Positions 1 through 11,860 of a DNA stretch of 64,000 nt are shown in pieces. How positions within the stretch are numbered: the first letter of the stretch is position 1; each line of letters begins with the position of its first letter. The position numbers were made by a program, and so were the translations under genes. The stretch comes from Agriotes lineatus (lineage: Eukaryota > Arthropoda > Insecta > Coleoptera > Elateridae): contig CALNHX010002271.1 in assembly GCA_940337035.1 (NCBI GenBank), positions 1 to 64,000 of the forward strand, given 5' to 3'. A model generated the notes under the pieces. It was not told the origin of the DNA. It worked only from the letters and a program-made list of their open reading frames with translations, and made no database searches.

Positions 1-341
1 CGTTATCTCTAACGCATGAAACCACGCCATGGTCGAGGAAAGCTTTTGCGCCAAAAACGCAGCTGCAGGAACATGTGGTTGCCTGCTGTTATTAACCAAG
101 CGGTTTCAAAGATTTTTGGCTCTTAAAATGACGTTAGCTGGGGTTGGCTGAGGCCAACATGTGCACGGGGAATTGATATAGAACTCAGCCTGCTGTGTAA
201 TTAAGGCGGAACTCGCCGGTTTTTCGCAAACGTAACACTTACAAAATCCTGTCCTAACAACTAGGAATGTATTTTTAGTATGGTTGGTTTATAAAATTCT
301 GCTGTGAAGTTCTTTTACTCAGTCGTTTTAATTTTTTTACG

Positions 342-845
342 GAGAATCCCTGAACAGTGATGAGCTTATAGCTCTACATTGGTTTCAATATTTATATTGC
401 TGATGTAGATGCTTTTTATGAAGTCAATCACAACAATCATACTGTCAGTATTATGTCGTTTATTGTTGATTCGTTAACTGTATTTTTCAGCTTCTTATTA
501 TTTCTTTCTCATCTCTTTCCAGACTGCTTTTAAGTTTAATCTTTCTGATGTGGATGCCTTTTGTGTAGAAATCAATCACAGCAGGCGCTGTTGTCTCATC
601 ATACTGCCAGTATGATGCCATTGCATGCTATTTCGTTAACAGTATTTTTAGCTCTTTCTGTTATTTCAAAGTTGTTTTTATTGTGATTAGAGTGTCTAGT
701 TCTTCTATAAACGTGTTCCAGTTCGTTCTTTTTCTTTTCCTGTTTGAGTTCAATTAGGGAGATTCCGTGAACAGTGATAAGATGATAGGTCCAGGCTTCT
801 TCAAATTTTTATGTTTGTAATGTTGATGCAGCTTATTATTGAAGG
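342..845. repeat. Degenerate repeat upstream of the protease gene
   Basis: Two diverged blocks share an order of short words. One starts near 342 (gagaatccctgaacagtgat) and one near 758 (gggagattccgtgaacagtg). A third partial block near 540 shares the gatgyrgatgc...aatcacar part. I read this as an old tandem or dispersed duplication about 415 bp apart. The rest of 1-1361 shows no gene; 1080-1340 is more GC-rich than the surroundings. Confidence 0.45.
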
Positions 846-1361
846 GAAGATCGAAGGTAAAAGGAGACTAAGGAGAAAAAGTTATCATGGCTACGCAATG
901 TTAAACAATGTGCAGAATTCAATCACAATAGACGCCAAGTTAACTAACTTTAAACCTAGGAATCTGTGCTTAAGCCATGTTCATACATTTTAAGGACATC
1001 TTGTTGTTCGCTTTGCTATTATGCATTTTACGAGCGAAATCTCCTTCTCAAAAGTCCCTTTATCTAATCTTGTCCAGATAAGGCCCTGAGCATATCATCG
1101 CCCGCGCCCAAGGAAGGCTTATCGGCCGACCTTTGCTATCTCAAGTGCAGCCTTTGCAGGCTGCTTGCATGCGCCCGACTGCAACCTCGAGGGCGATGAA
1201 GGGCTTCCACCGAAACTTCGTATTTGCATGCTAATCTAAACGAAAACAACGGTGGCCTTAGCGCCGGCCGAGGTTATCAGAGGCCCAATATCGAATACAA
1301 TCGAAAATTTCTACCCTTGAATGGGCGCAGTGGGGACTGTCCCTACTTTGCCTTTAGTGCA

Positions 1362-1367
1362 TATAAA
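1362..1367 (+). promoter_or_regulatory. TATA box of the serine protease gene
   Basis: TATAAA followed by further A residues lies 116 bp upstream of the ATG. Transcription would be expected to start about 25-32 bp downstream, near 1390, leaving a 5'UTR of about 85-90 nt. A palindromic GGGGACTGTCCC at 1332-1343 lies just upstream. It has some resemblance to Rel/NF-kB sites, but that reading is speculative. Confidence 0.5.
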
Positions 1368-1477
1368 AACAATTCTAATCAGCAGGTAATTAGTCTCGGT
1401 TTCGCAACGGCGATTTTTGTTAAATCGGGCTCGGTCCTGTGATTCTCCTGTGATAGTAGCAGCTAGCACCAAGTGAA

Positions 1478-4400
1478 ATGATAAGCATGCAAATCGGCGC
1501 TCTGCTGCTGCTGGCGGCCACTCATGGGCTTGCAGCCATGCACAACTGTGAGTATATGTGGAAAACTGTGTTAGTTTGCGATTTGGCAGCTTGCACGAGA
1601 ATTTCGGTGTAGACTAGACCTAAATGCGAGATGGCTTGCAGTTAGTGATTAATTGATCTTTGGCTAGCTCTTGGGATAATTTAATTTGCGCTCGCTCTGC
1701 AACTGTTGCACATCGCAGAAGGAATTGATTAATTTGCCGGGAAAATGTGAGATCTGAAACAAGTCTGTTTTTCTGAAGAATTAATTTTAGTATAACATAT
1801 ACATCGTTCACTTAGTGTTTTAATGGCAGGTGGCTGTGGTTTAAGTTTATTATATTGGTTTAAACGGCATTTTGAAATACAGAACGATGATTCGCATTAC
1901 AGTAATTCTATAAGTACCTAACTAGAATCCTAAAGTTTTGAAAATTGAAAGCAATATGTGACAATTTAGCCATTAGATTTTGCAATATATAAAGGCTAGA
2001 GGAAGAACATAATTATTTTAACTTTTCAATGTTATGTTTTAGAAAACCCTGCTCTTCAAATAGACAAATCATGACACCGGGGGTGAAATTTAACAAAATT
2101 CTCAACAGAAGCGTTTGATACATTTCTAAATACACATGATTAAAAAATGGGTCCTTAATTCGAACCATTATAGTGATACCGCTCAAATAATGAGTCAAAG
2201 ACGTGTCAGTTCTAATATTGAATTTTAAAAATATATACAATTCTAAAACTTCTACCTGTCCACTTCCTTGCACGTGCTAGTCCCTAAGCAATTCTGTTTT
2301 ATAGCATTACATAATGCATCAAATTATATGCAAACACCCACAGTTCATTAGTATTGCACCCTTTATTGGTTACTGTCATCATGTGCCTACTTGAAATTCA
2401 ATCGAGAAATTACAAGTTGGCAGATTTTTATACAATAAGCTGGGATGGGCTATTAAACCTTTTGCTGCCATAAATTAAAATAGTGGAAATGGAAATTGAG
2501 GTATTAAATATAATGTCAGTATTCAGATTGAACGTTTCTATAATTCGGTACATAAAACCCATATGGCCTTTTGTGTTTGAAAAACAACTTGCTAAATTAC
2601 TAAAGGTTGCAGAATGCTCTAAGAATTGAATATAAGCCATTCTCTTCCAGTTTGGCCACCTGTTCTCTTTTTCAAACCGTCAACCCATCTCATCTATGGA
2701 CGACCTCCTCCTCGTTTTGCCATCAGGGCCCTCTATTGCTGTCTCTCCTTATTTCACAACCCGTGTGTGGGTTTGTATCATAGTGTGTCCACTTGTCCAA
2801 TCCATCTCAATTTTGGATATCCATCTGTTCTTTGAAAGCTCTGTTTTATGCCGCTTCCGATTTAAACCGTTAGCTTTCAGTTCAGTTTCTGGGGGGCTTC
2901 TTAGTTCTCTTTTTTACAGATCGATCTTCCTACCAACGAATTTACCTCTAAAAGCAGCCCTGGTTACACCTTCTTCTTCTTCATTTTAACCTATTTTCTC
3001 AAACGTCTGTCTCACTCCTTTTACGATGTTAACATCCAGCTCTCCATCCAGCGGTTGGGGGCTTTCGTGGTTCCCTTTTTTCTTCTATAGGTCGAGATGC
3101 TTTTACTTTTTACTAATCTGTATATGTACACTCTAATCGCGTATTTTTCTTGGTTCTAACATTGGGCGATCAAATAAATGTCAGCTCTAGTGTGCTGTGG
3201 CTCCATGCAAACATCATGGAACCATAGCACACTAGAGCTGAAATGTATCGGATCACCCGATATAGGCTATAGCCTATTATATCAAACCTTTGTCTTACGC
3301 CTCTTTCGATATGGATACCCACCTTTCGATCCAACATTTAGGGGCGCTTTTTGATTAACTTCTTCCTTTCCATAGGTTGACTTTCTTCTATTATTCTTGA
3401 TAATTTGTGGAAATTCATTTCATTCACATGTCAATTTCAACAGTTCCTCCTGTCATTGTGCATTTTGCACATTTTTCCGATTTGGCTGTTTGTAGTATTT
3501 ACATATTTTGTTCAAATATACTACAAGTGCACCAAATTAACTTTATTATTTGCCTTTCAACAATCTTTGTATTCCATAACAAATGACAATACTAAAAGGT
3601 AAAAATGTTAACAGTTGCGGATGTGCCATGTGGAAGAAGACCAGACGCCAGAACAGGAAGAATCGTAGGAGGTACGGATGCCCAAGAAGGCGAGTTTCCT
3701 TGGCTTGTGTCGCTGACAAGAAGAGGGGGACACTTCTGCGGGGGTTCGTTGCTGACGAGGAGACACGTTCTGACTGCGGGGCATTGTATGTGCAGGTAAT
3801 GGCTTACATTGTTTCCTTGTCTGACTTCTAAGCCTTACCGTTAGTGTTTGGAATGCAGTAAGTTAGGTGGAAATAGTGGCACTGGCGTCACGTATATAGT
3901 TATTGAAATACAGCAACTTTTATGATTTTTTAAAGGAGGATGTTGTGAAATCCCCTTTACTACATGCCTCACCTAATTTATGAAACAAGTGTTAAAATAT
4001 ATTCCAAATCTGTTTTAGTGACAATTGCAGCCAATTTTATATCTTTTCTTCTTGCAAATCATGGCGCAATCAGGAAAAACGGAAGGATCAGAAGCCTTTA
4101 AAGCTAGAAAAGGAAAGAAGAAAGCAAGTTTTAAACATTAAGTCAAAATAATCTAAAACTAAACGAAACTATGGAATATAAGTTAGAGAAGACGGCCACT
4201 AAGCAACATTGAAAACAACGTAAACAGAAGACAAATATTTGCTTAAAAATGGTAAACTATTTCGATAATATAGAAGAGTACAAATATAGTGGAAAAAGCA
4301 GTAGAAGGAGGCAGTGATACAGGAATAATAAGAAAGGGCTGAAGAACAGTAGTACTCTTCAACTAGCTATAACTAAACTATAAATGGCTAAGGCACTTAG

Positions 4401-7400
4401 AAATTTCCAAATTTTCTACAATATTACTTTTTCTTCAAGGAGCTGGCCGAGGAAATGGACGAATTCTGCATTCATTCCGTTACTTAAATTGGGATGAAAA
4501 TAACAATCTAAAAACTACTATCTCATAGCACAGAGCTGTACTCAAGCAAACGCCATTAATGATACAAGCAGGTTTTGTAAACGGACGAGGGGAGATCCAC
4601 AAACCGAAATCTATACGCTTTACCCATATTAGGCTTTGATAGCTTAAACTGGGACACATTGTGAAGCATTATAGCGAAAATGAAAGTGTCTATTACCTCA
4701 TCTGTACCATTAAAGGCTATACGTAGGTTGATAGTGGATGAGCGCTGCCCAAAGAAAACTAAAATGGTGGTATTACCATACGATGAAAAGAACTTATGCT
4801 ATGCTGATACCATTGTACTACTTGCACACAGAAGAAAAATAACAATGAAGCATTAGAAGGAGAAAGTAATGATCGGGGATTACATATAAACTGTGGGAAG
4901 AAGAAAAATATCATCATTTATGGGGGAAACAACAACAGGCTGCCTACGAGTATAACGCCTATAAACCAAAGAAGAGATTCAGCAGCTGTTCTAAATCTGC
5001 ATGCATCTTTAGACAAATTTGCCATATATTAAAGATCAAGAAAACAATTACGGTATACAAAGCAAAGTGAAAGGTACCAGGGCCAGAAGAAGGTCACACA
5101 CTTTCTTAAACTAAACGTAATAAATCAAAATTATACCAACATATGTGGCTGAATTTCAACATTCTGATACTAGTGTAAAAATTAGGTTCGCCAATAAGCG
5201 ACTTAATTTAGCTACAAAAGCTAACTTTAATCAGTATTTAAGTATTCCCCTCATTACAGACATTATTATTATATTTTGACCCGGTGAAGCCTGAATCTTT
5301 AATACAAATGCCAAAATGAAATAAGTTGGACCAATTTTCAGGTCGTAACGGTAGCCGAACTTAACTTCAGAAGGCAGATACGAAATCCTATGAAGTTTAA
5401 ATCGAATATGTGAAAGGTTATTCCAAATCGAAAGTATTGAACTGAAAGTGCCGTTTACTAGCCGAAATTACAACCGAGAATATCAGTCCTGCCTCACTGC
5501 ATAGATAAGTCCAAAGGATAGCCACCAATTAAGCCACGTTCAATCACAGCTTCCTCCGAAGATGCTTTAATAAATTGCGTCCCAGATTCCCTTCTCCAAA
5601 ACTAGTTCTCGACGTTGGATATCCAATCGTCTCTACCTGGGATCATTCAGAATGTTTCCAGGACTTCCCGCTGCAATCAACTCCAGCAGGTAACCTCAAA
5701 AACAATTCTCCAGCATTAGGACATTTCCAATGAGCCATGCAGAACTCCACAATAAAATGGCTACAGCAAAAGCAAATTCAGACTGCAATTCTACAAGGAA
5801 AATAATCTCTTACCAGAGCTCTGCTTATTTTGACTTGAAAAAAGTGGTAATTATCAATTGCATAGCCAACACGTGATTTTGGCTTCAAGCACAAGTATAC
5901 TAAAGATAAAATTCTCCCAGTTCGCATTCCATAGCCGACAACCCTATCTTCAAATCGCCTTAAATCCCAATGAACATCTCACCCTATGGATAGCGCGGTG
6001 ACACTTCCTTAATTGCACACTTATTCACACTCAAGTCTCATCCGACCAAGTCAGACAAAACTAATCTCTATAAGAAAAGCTGAAAGAAATGCAAGCACTT
6101 ATCTTGTTAAGCTCAATAGTGGAACAAGACCGCGTCTGTATGCATCTAATTCTCCATGTTAAAAGGGTTCTATATTCGGCAGGCGGAAAAATAACCGAAT
6201 GGAGCAATTTAAATGTCTTGAGAGATTGTATATACCAATGCGATAATCACAATTAAGTAAATAAAGTACTTACTTGTGGTGCCTTTCTGAGTTCTAGGAT
6301 GAAGATAATAAAGTTTACGAAATATGGAAAATACCTTCGCTCTTTATTTCTTGTACATTCAATGGAAAACTCTGCAATGTAACTACACTTTCAATTATTT
6401 GCTTCAGTGGCTCCACAATCATACCAGCCCAGCAAATCAAGATCACCTTGGGGCAGCACGATCTCACGCAGTCCTCGCCGCAGGAGTACGAGATGTCGGT
6501 AAAATCGGTCACTCTGCATCCAGAATACCTCTGCAGCAAGGCGAAGAATGACCTGGCCATCCTAGAGCTGGACAAAGAGCTCCAATGGACGGATTTTGCT
6601 GTTCCTGCTTGCCTGCCAACAGCAGCTGTCGAGAACGGCTACAGCAGGTTCTCGGATATTTCGGGCACGGTCGCAGGCTGGGGCTGGACGAACGAGAACA
6701 GCCAGAAAGGTGATGGGTCGGCCACGACCTCCTCATGGGCTAACCTCTTTAATTAAAAGACTTTTTTACCAGGGGGTCGCGCCGACGTCCTTCAGAAGGC
6801 GTCCGTGAACGTGCTGGACACGGAACGGTGCCGCCAGTGGTACAAGTCGCAGGGCAAGAAGACCAAGATCCAGGAGAGCCAGATCTGCGCCGGGTTCGAG
6901 AAGGGTGGAGTGGACTCCTGCTGGGTGAGTATCAAGCTGCAGCCGGTTAGCATGGTAAACATCGTTGCGAAATGAAAAAATCTGTCTATGTTCTTGAGTT
7001 GGCGTTTCAAGGGTAGTGGCTGGTAACATTACCGTGTACTAGCCTTTCATTTGTCTTTTCAGATGCCGGAAGCTTGCTAGCACTTTATGGTGAATAGTTT
7101 ATGAACTCTCTCGCCTGATTGCTGTCTTTCCACTGCTTTTCGCAATGGATATTCCATTTTCTTCCATGCTCCACATTTAACTTAGGGTATTTTCAATTCT
7201 ACTTGCTTGAGGAATTCCTCTATGACAGAGTATCTTAAACTCAAGATATCAGCCTTGCCGATTAACAGGCTTAAGCTTTGTTCGCATCTCTTGTAGTACA
7301 TTATTGGAAATGCCCTGGAAAGTAGTTGAGATGTGTTTTTATGTTCTAAGGGTCCTGATAGGTATTTGGTTGAGTGTAAAGCAATTATTGTACCACAGTA

Positions 7401-8667
7401 CGACCGCCTGTACAAGGTTAAACAAAACTGGCAAACTAGTGAGTTTTGTTTTGTTATTACCTTACGTCTCCTTCATCATCATCATGCAGTACCCGATTTC
7501 GAGTTATAATTCTTAAATCTTTCTTAGTATAGTTTATTGCGCAAAAGTCTTCGAAGATGAGAGAGTTTAACTTTATTGGAATGCTTGATGAGATTGCTAT
7601 GGGTCATATGTATATAGGCGAGTTGGGTCGACAGTTACCGTTTCTCTGACTCCTAATTTTTCTGTCTAACCATTCTTGTAGATTACGTGTTGTACTTCCT
7701 GTTTTCATCTTTTTTTCGATCGACCGCATCTCTTTCTTTGTGATGTACCAAGTTCAATACGCACTTAGTCACCCTTTGAAGATTTCACTTAAATTTTTTT
7801 CCGTCTATAGTCTTAGTAAAGCGAAACTCAACTTCCATTTCGTTTCTCATCCGTTTCGTACGTGGTCCATTAATTCTGTATCCACATCTACGTCGATAGT
7901 TCATTTCTGCTGACAAAGTCTTTGATCGGTTGCTTTGGTTGTTTCCCAAAGCTGCACACTATATGAAGATGTATGCAGTTTCAAATATGGGTCATAGCTG
8001 GGCGAATATATTTAAAAACTCGAGTAAATTACAAACTTAGGTGATAAATGTGTCATTGTTTCCGTAATAACTTAGCGTACTGATTCTCCAAGCAGTCTCT
8101 ACATCTATGACTGCACACGTAGTTACGTCTTTCCCCGCTATGGTTTTTCGATAATACTGATTAAGTAGCCCAAAGCATCAATCATCAGTGCAAATTTCTT
8201 TGGAGGGTCATTTTGACCTCCTTTACCTTAACTACAACTGAACACCAAAACTAACGCTAGCCTTGAGGAGGAAAAACCTTGACTCACGGTATGCGACATT
8301 GGGAAGTATACATTCCCATTTTTGACTCATACTGTGCGTCAAGGGCTGTGCTTGTGTTAAAGGTAGTTTCGTTCTTATATGCAGCACCTTTAAAAGTTTT
8401 TTCATAAATTTTGACTATACTCGGTATATACTTGCATAATATGCGTCTCATGCGTATTACTGTCGTCGGTTGGGGCCAATTTTGATATTTGGACTTTTAC
8501 AGGCGGACAGCGGAGGCCCGCTCATGATCGCTTCCGAGACAGAGGGACAGCTGATGGTGGTGGGCGTCGTGTCCACAGGAATCGGCTGCGCGAGGCCCTT
8601 CCTCCCGGGACTCTACACCAGGGTCTCCGAGTACATTCCTTGGATTTCATCCGTCGTCCGGGCCTAG
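1478..8667 (+). CDS. Secreted trypsin-like serine protease (S1A), five exons
   Basis: Exons are 1478-1547, 3615-3795, 6408-6709, 6773-6924 and 8503-8667. Every intron is GT-AG, and the phases (1,2,1,0) join to 870 nt, or 289 aa plus stop. Residues 1-20 are a hydrophobic signal peptide (MISMQIGALLLLAATHGLAA). A short pro-segment holds Cys29 and ends at Arg39, followed by IVGG, so activation is by cleavage after arginine. The triad is His80 (LTAGHC), Asp132 (NDLAIL) and Ser238 (DSGGPL). Asp232, six residues before the serine, and the two pocket glycines predict cleavage after Lys/Arg. Cys29 probably pairs with Cys152 (VPACLP), holding pro-segment and catalytic chain together. There is no clip domain. 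Unusually, the run before the serine is DSCWADSGGP, so the oxyanion-hole glycine (chymotrypsin 193) is Ala236. The upstream ATG in frame at 1487 is a less likely start. Physiological role (digestion, immunity or venom-like) cannot be told. Confidence 0.93.
3162..3260. repeat. Hairpin inverted repeat in intron 1
   Basis: Arms 3181-3207 and 3215-3241 are complementary over 27 bp, with one G:U-type pair and one mismatch, around a 7-nt loop. The pairing continues more loosely outward (gggcgatc against gatcaccc) to about 3162 and 3260. The size fits a pre-microRNA-like hairpin or a tiny MITE. No TSD was recognised. The rest of intron 1 (1548-3614) shows no other feature. Confidence 0.6.
4430..5060 (+). 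pseudogene. Decayed LINE reverse transcriptase remnant in intron 2
   Basis: Broken + strand frames still show reverse transcriptase landmarks in the right order. A start resembling RKWTNSAFIPLLK lies near 4450. QAGFVNGRG (usual form QAGFxxGRGTRDQ) lies near 4565. An active-site-like YADTIVLLAH lies near 4797, followed by GLHINCGKKK near 4880. Many stops and frameshifts make it inactive. It belongs to the APE-type LINE group seen elsewhere in this window. The rest of intron 2 (3796-6407) shows no further structure. Confidence 0.7.
7640..8060 (-). pseudogene. Decayed LINE 3' coding remnant in intron 4
   Basis: Reading the minus strand gives LSAEMNYRRRCGYRINGPR and then a KRMRNEMEVE-like stretch. 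This matches the usual LINE pattern after the RT domain (xxAEMxxxRRxxGxxRxxxxRNEEI). Stops and frame changes interrupt it. It lies inside the 1.58-kb intron 4 (6925-8502), opposite to the protease. I see nothing else in that intron. Confidence 0.55.
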
Positions 8668-9020
8668 TTTCGCAACGAGATGAGAAGAACGCTCGACTTA
8701 TTTATGCCATAAAAGTTGCTTTCACAATGCCGGTGGGTGGAAATGATGCGCTTCAGTTACTCAAGTCTGCGATTCCAACAGCGGCTATCAATATTCAATG
8801 CATGTACGCATGGGAACTGTAATCTGTTGCGAGTCTCAACGCGTGATGCACTGCCAGCTGATGTTTTATCGTAAGACGAAAGTTTTTTCCCAAATTTCTT
8901 TGGGATTTGAAATGCTAGTCATATTTAATTTTAATCGAAAATAATGCAAACAAGTAGGCTTTTATTAAACAACCATGGTATACGAAGGGCATTAAAGCTA
9001 GACACTTGCTCATACTTTAT

Positions 9021-9026
9021 AATAAA
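9021..9026 (+). terminator. Candidate poly(A) signal for the protease gene
   Basis: AATAAA occurs 354 bp after the stop codon. A second one at 9334-9339 is an alternative. Neither can be preferred without transcript data. Confidence 0.35.
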
Positions 9027-9339
9027 TTCAGAGACGCATGTGTCAAGTCTGCCAGTTATTAAGAAAGTCTACCGCGTCTTTTCCATTATGAAATGTTTGG
9101 AAATTATTTAAACGTTGCGTTGTCTAAAGAATAACGTAATTTGATATTATATAACCGCTAGCACTGTTGAAGTTAAACTTTTGTGGCTTATAATTGCATC
9201 AATTATTAATTTATTGCCTCATTTAATTTTAAATTTAAACCAAAGAAAGTGATTTACGGTTTGTAGAAATTTGTATATGTATAAAATATCTGTATATGTT
9301 CTAGTATACAAAGTTAGAATGTTTACCATGTAAAATAAA

Positions 9340-10937
9340 TTATATAAACTTGAGCTTAGTTTAAATGATTTGCTTTCTTTGAAGCATTAATTGATAAACA
9401 CAAAACAAAGCTTTTTAGCATTAAGAAACTTAATTCGTGTGGTCATTTAATGGAATTCTTCTTTAAGTAATACTTTTCAACAAATATAAAACTATTTCTG
9501 ATAGATTGAACGCTCCATTTAGCCACAAACATTATGAAAGGATTTACTTCTCACCAGGAAAAGAAATATTCCATATAAATTGTATTAAAATTAATAAGTT
9601 TGCTGTTAGATTTAGAAAAAGTCAATTTTAGTTTTCTGCTACTATACAAATTGGGTAGTTTATCGCTAGATTTACTAAAAACCAATTTGAAGAAGTAGTT
9701 TGGTTCATTGAATAGTCTCTCGAATGCCATTCTTAATGAAAGTTAAGTAGATTATTTTTGGCATCGTAACGTGGAGATAATTTCAGAAATTACGTCGCAT
9801 TTAAACCAAGTCTCCATAATTGTGAGTTCAAATGAATGACAGACTGAAATTTACAGAAGGCACGCAAAAACTATGCCAGCAAGCGCGACGATTCAATGCG
9901 TCTTAACTATTCAAATTTCATGAGGCAAAAGGATACTAAAATGACAAACTGCGGTAACGGTCGAGACGAAGATTGCGGCGCGATAATAAATATAAGCACA
10001 AGCACAAAGCTTTGAGGCACTTAATTAAAACTAACACAACTGACTTTTGATACAGAATAACTGGTTTGCAGTCATTTAGAACAGCTTTAGGTAAGGTCTC
10101 GAAGTTGCGGTTTGCCAATCTTTGTTTACACTTGCTAATTATTTTTTTTTTCGGTTAACGCCGAATCGCCTCGTATCGTGGACTTGCCTTTGCCAGTTTA
10201 TTTATGTGTGCCCATTTACTTGCAGTCAAACGATTACGTAGAACCGATATGTCTTAGAAAAATTATACCAGCTTCTGTTTACAAAGGAACCAAACACACA
10301 GTAACATTTTTGGGAATTTAGTAACACAAATATTATTCTAATTGGTAAATGTTATATAGTTTTTTTTGTTTAATATAACACAAAATTACACAGATTAGCT
10401 TAGTAAGGAAGAAATGCAACTGTTTCAAGGTTTAACATCAAAAGTTTAGCTCGGCACAGGTTTTTGTTTATTACAAAAACATCTCATTGGTCGAACAACA
10501 AATGGCCTGACTGATTTTGACCAATGAGAAACTAATAGCAAAAGTGAAAGAAACTAAAGACTATAATTTACTAAAAAGTAACATAATTGCTATTTAATTA
10601 AAAATAAATTAGACCACCACTTTGCTTGCGAAATAAGTAACGTTTTGACATCTCACTTGGCAAAAGTTTGAAAATGTTGTAATTCACTCACTTATTTTTT
10701 ACACTATAAATTAAACTACCATATCATTAAACATACTCTATTTCTTAGCTTTGTGCAACTTCATATTAAATTACTATTTTAATCGTATGAATTATAATCA
10801 CATAACCGATTTGACAGTTGGATTATTTCACAAGTTTTATCATGAAAACCTTCTATAGGTTTAAGATAACATTGTTATCGGCTTGTATGACTCAAATTAC
10901 CTATATTTGCATCTTTTACTTTTCTAAGACGAAGAAT
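9340..10937. other. AT-rich intergenic region
   Basis: No gene or mobile element recognised. The only structure noted is a small inverted repeat (TCTCATTGGTC at 10482-10492 against GACCAATGAGA at 10519-10529). Confidence 0.4.
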
Positions 10938-11560
10938 TACAATCTTAGAAAATCACTTTCCGAGATTTCTGCAGATCTTCGCGTTTCAGGGTCTATAGGT
11001 GACGAAAAACATGTTTTTTCAATTTCGTTTGTCTGTCTGTCCGTTTTTCTGCCCTTCTGCCTGTCCGTATGTTGACGGTATAGCTCAAAAACTTCTTGTT
11101 GAAGGAAGACGATATTTTGCATGTCTACCTGGCACGATACCATGTATATTATGTTATTCGAAGCAAAAGTTCTACTTTATGTGGAGTGTCTGAACGGTAC
11201 AGCAGAGCCACATGGATATTTTTGCTCCGAATAACATATAGTATTTTTTCTTCAAACGTTTATAACAATTTTTTTTGAAAAATGTCAAGAAATAAGAAAT
11301 TATTATAAGGTACAAGTTTTGGTAGACTGATAAATGTAGCGTGCTTTGGAGAGCGTTACTATGACTTCACTATAAAGAACGTTGTGAACAAAATCCGAAA
11401 AAATTACTTTATCTCGTCAGCGGAGATAATAACTTTATCTGCTGCTGACGAGAGGCAGATAAAGTGTTTAGATGCCATGGCAATGAAGTAAGAGTTTAGC
11501 ATCATCAATCAAGAAAAATATATTTTCGGTTAAATCTATACAGGGTGAGCACCTCAAAAA
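10938..11560. repeat. Dispersed repeat with CTGTC-rich core and CAGGGTGAGCACCT end
   Basis: The block has a CTGTCTGTCCG-type run at 11030-11072, an AGCTCAAAAACTTCTTG segment and an end at 11541 reading CAGGGTGAGCACCT. The reverse complement of all three landmarks occurs in the same order inside the short hAT at about 25005-25215 (AGGTGCTCACCCTG, then the GACAGACAG run). A related block lies at 27530-28020. It is a dispersed noncoding repeat of unknown class. A short hairpin lies at 11404-11470. Confidence 0.55.
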
Positions 11561-11860
11561 AATAAAATCTTGTCTATTTTTAATTCAACGAAGGACTCGA
11601 TAAAACTAATAATCTTCACATAGCTCAGGTTTCCACCTGTAAGAACAATTTTCAGATTTTGCACGTTTCCGCTTTTGTATTCCAAATACTAGTACTTTTC
11701 CCGTTTTCTTTAGGCCCAAATTAGTAGTTTAGATATGTTCATTTCTAATACTAGCATCTTCGGGCACATTTCATCATTTCTTGAGCACAACGTCGATTTA
11801 AATTCACATATGATTGGTTTCCGTATAATTGACACCTTATGTTAATTGCGTTTGGCATGG

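Noticed and set aside
3786..3791. Alternative splice donor GTATGT for protease exon 2
   Set aside because: It would end exon 2 in phase 1, whereas exon 3 must be entered in phase 2. The donor at 3796 keeps the frame and the expected family sequence.
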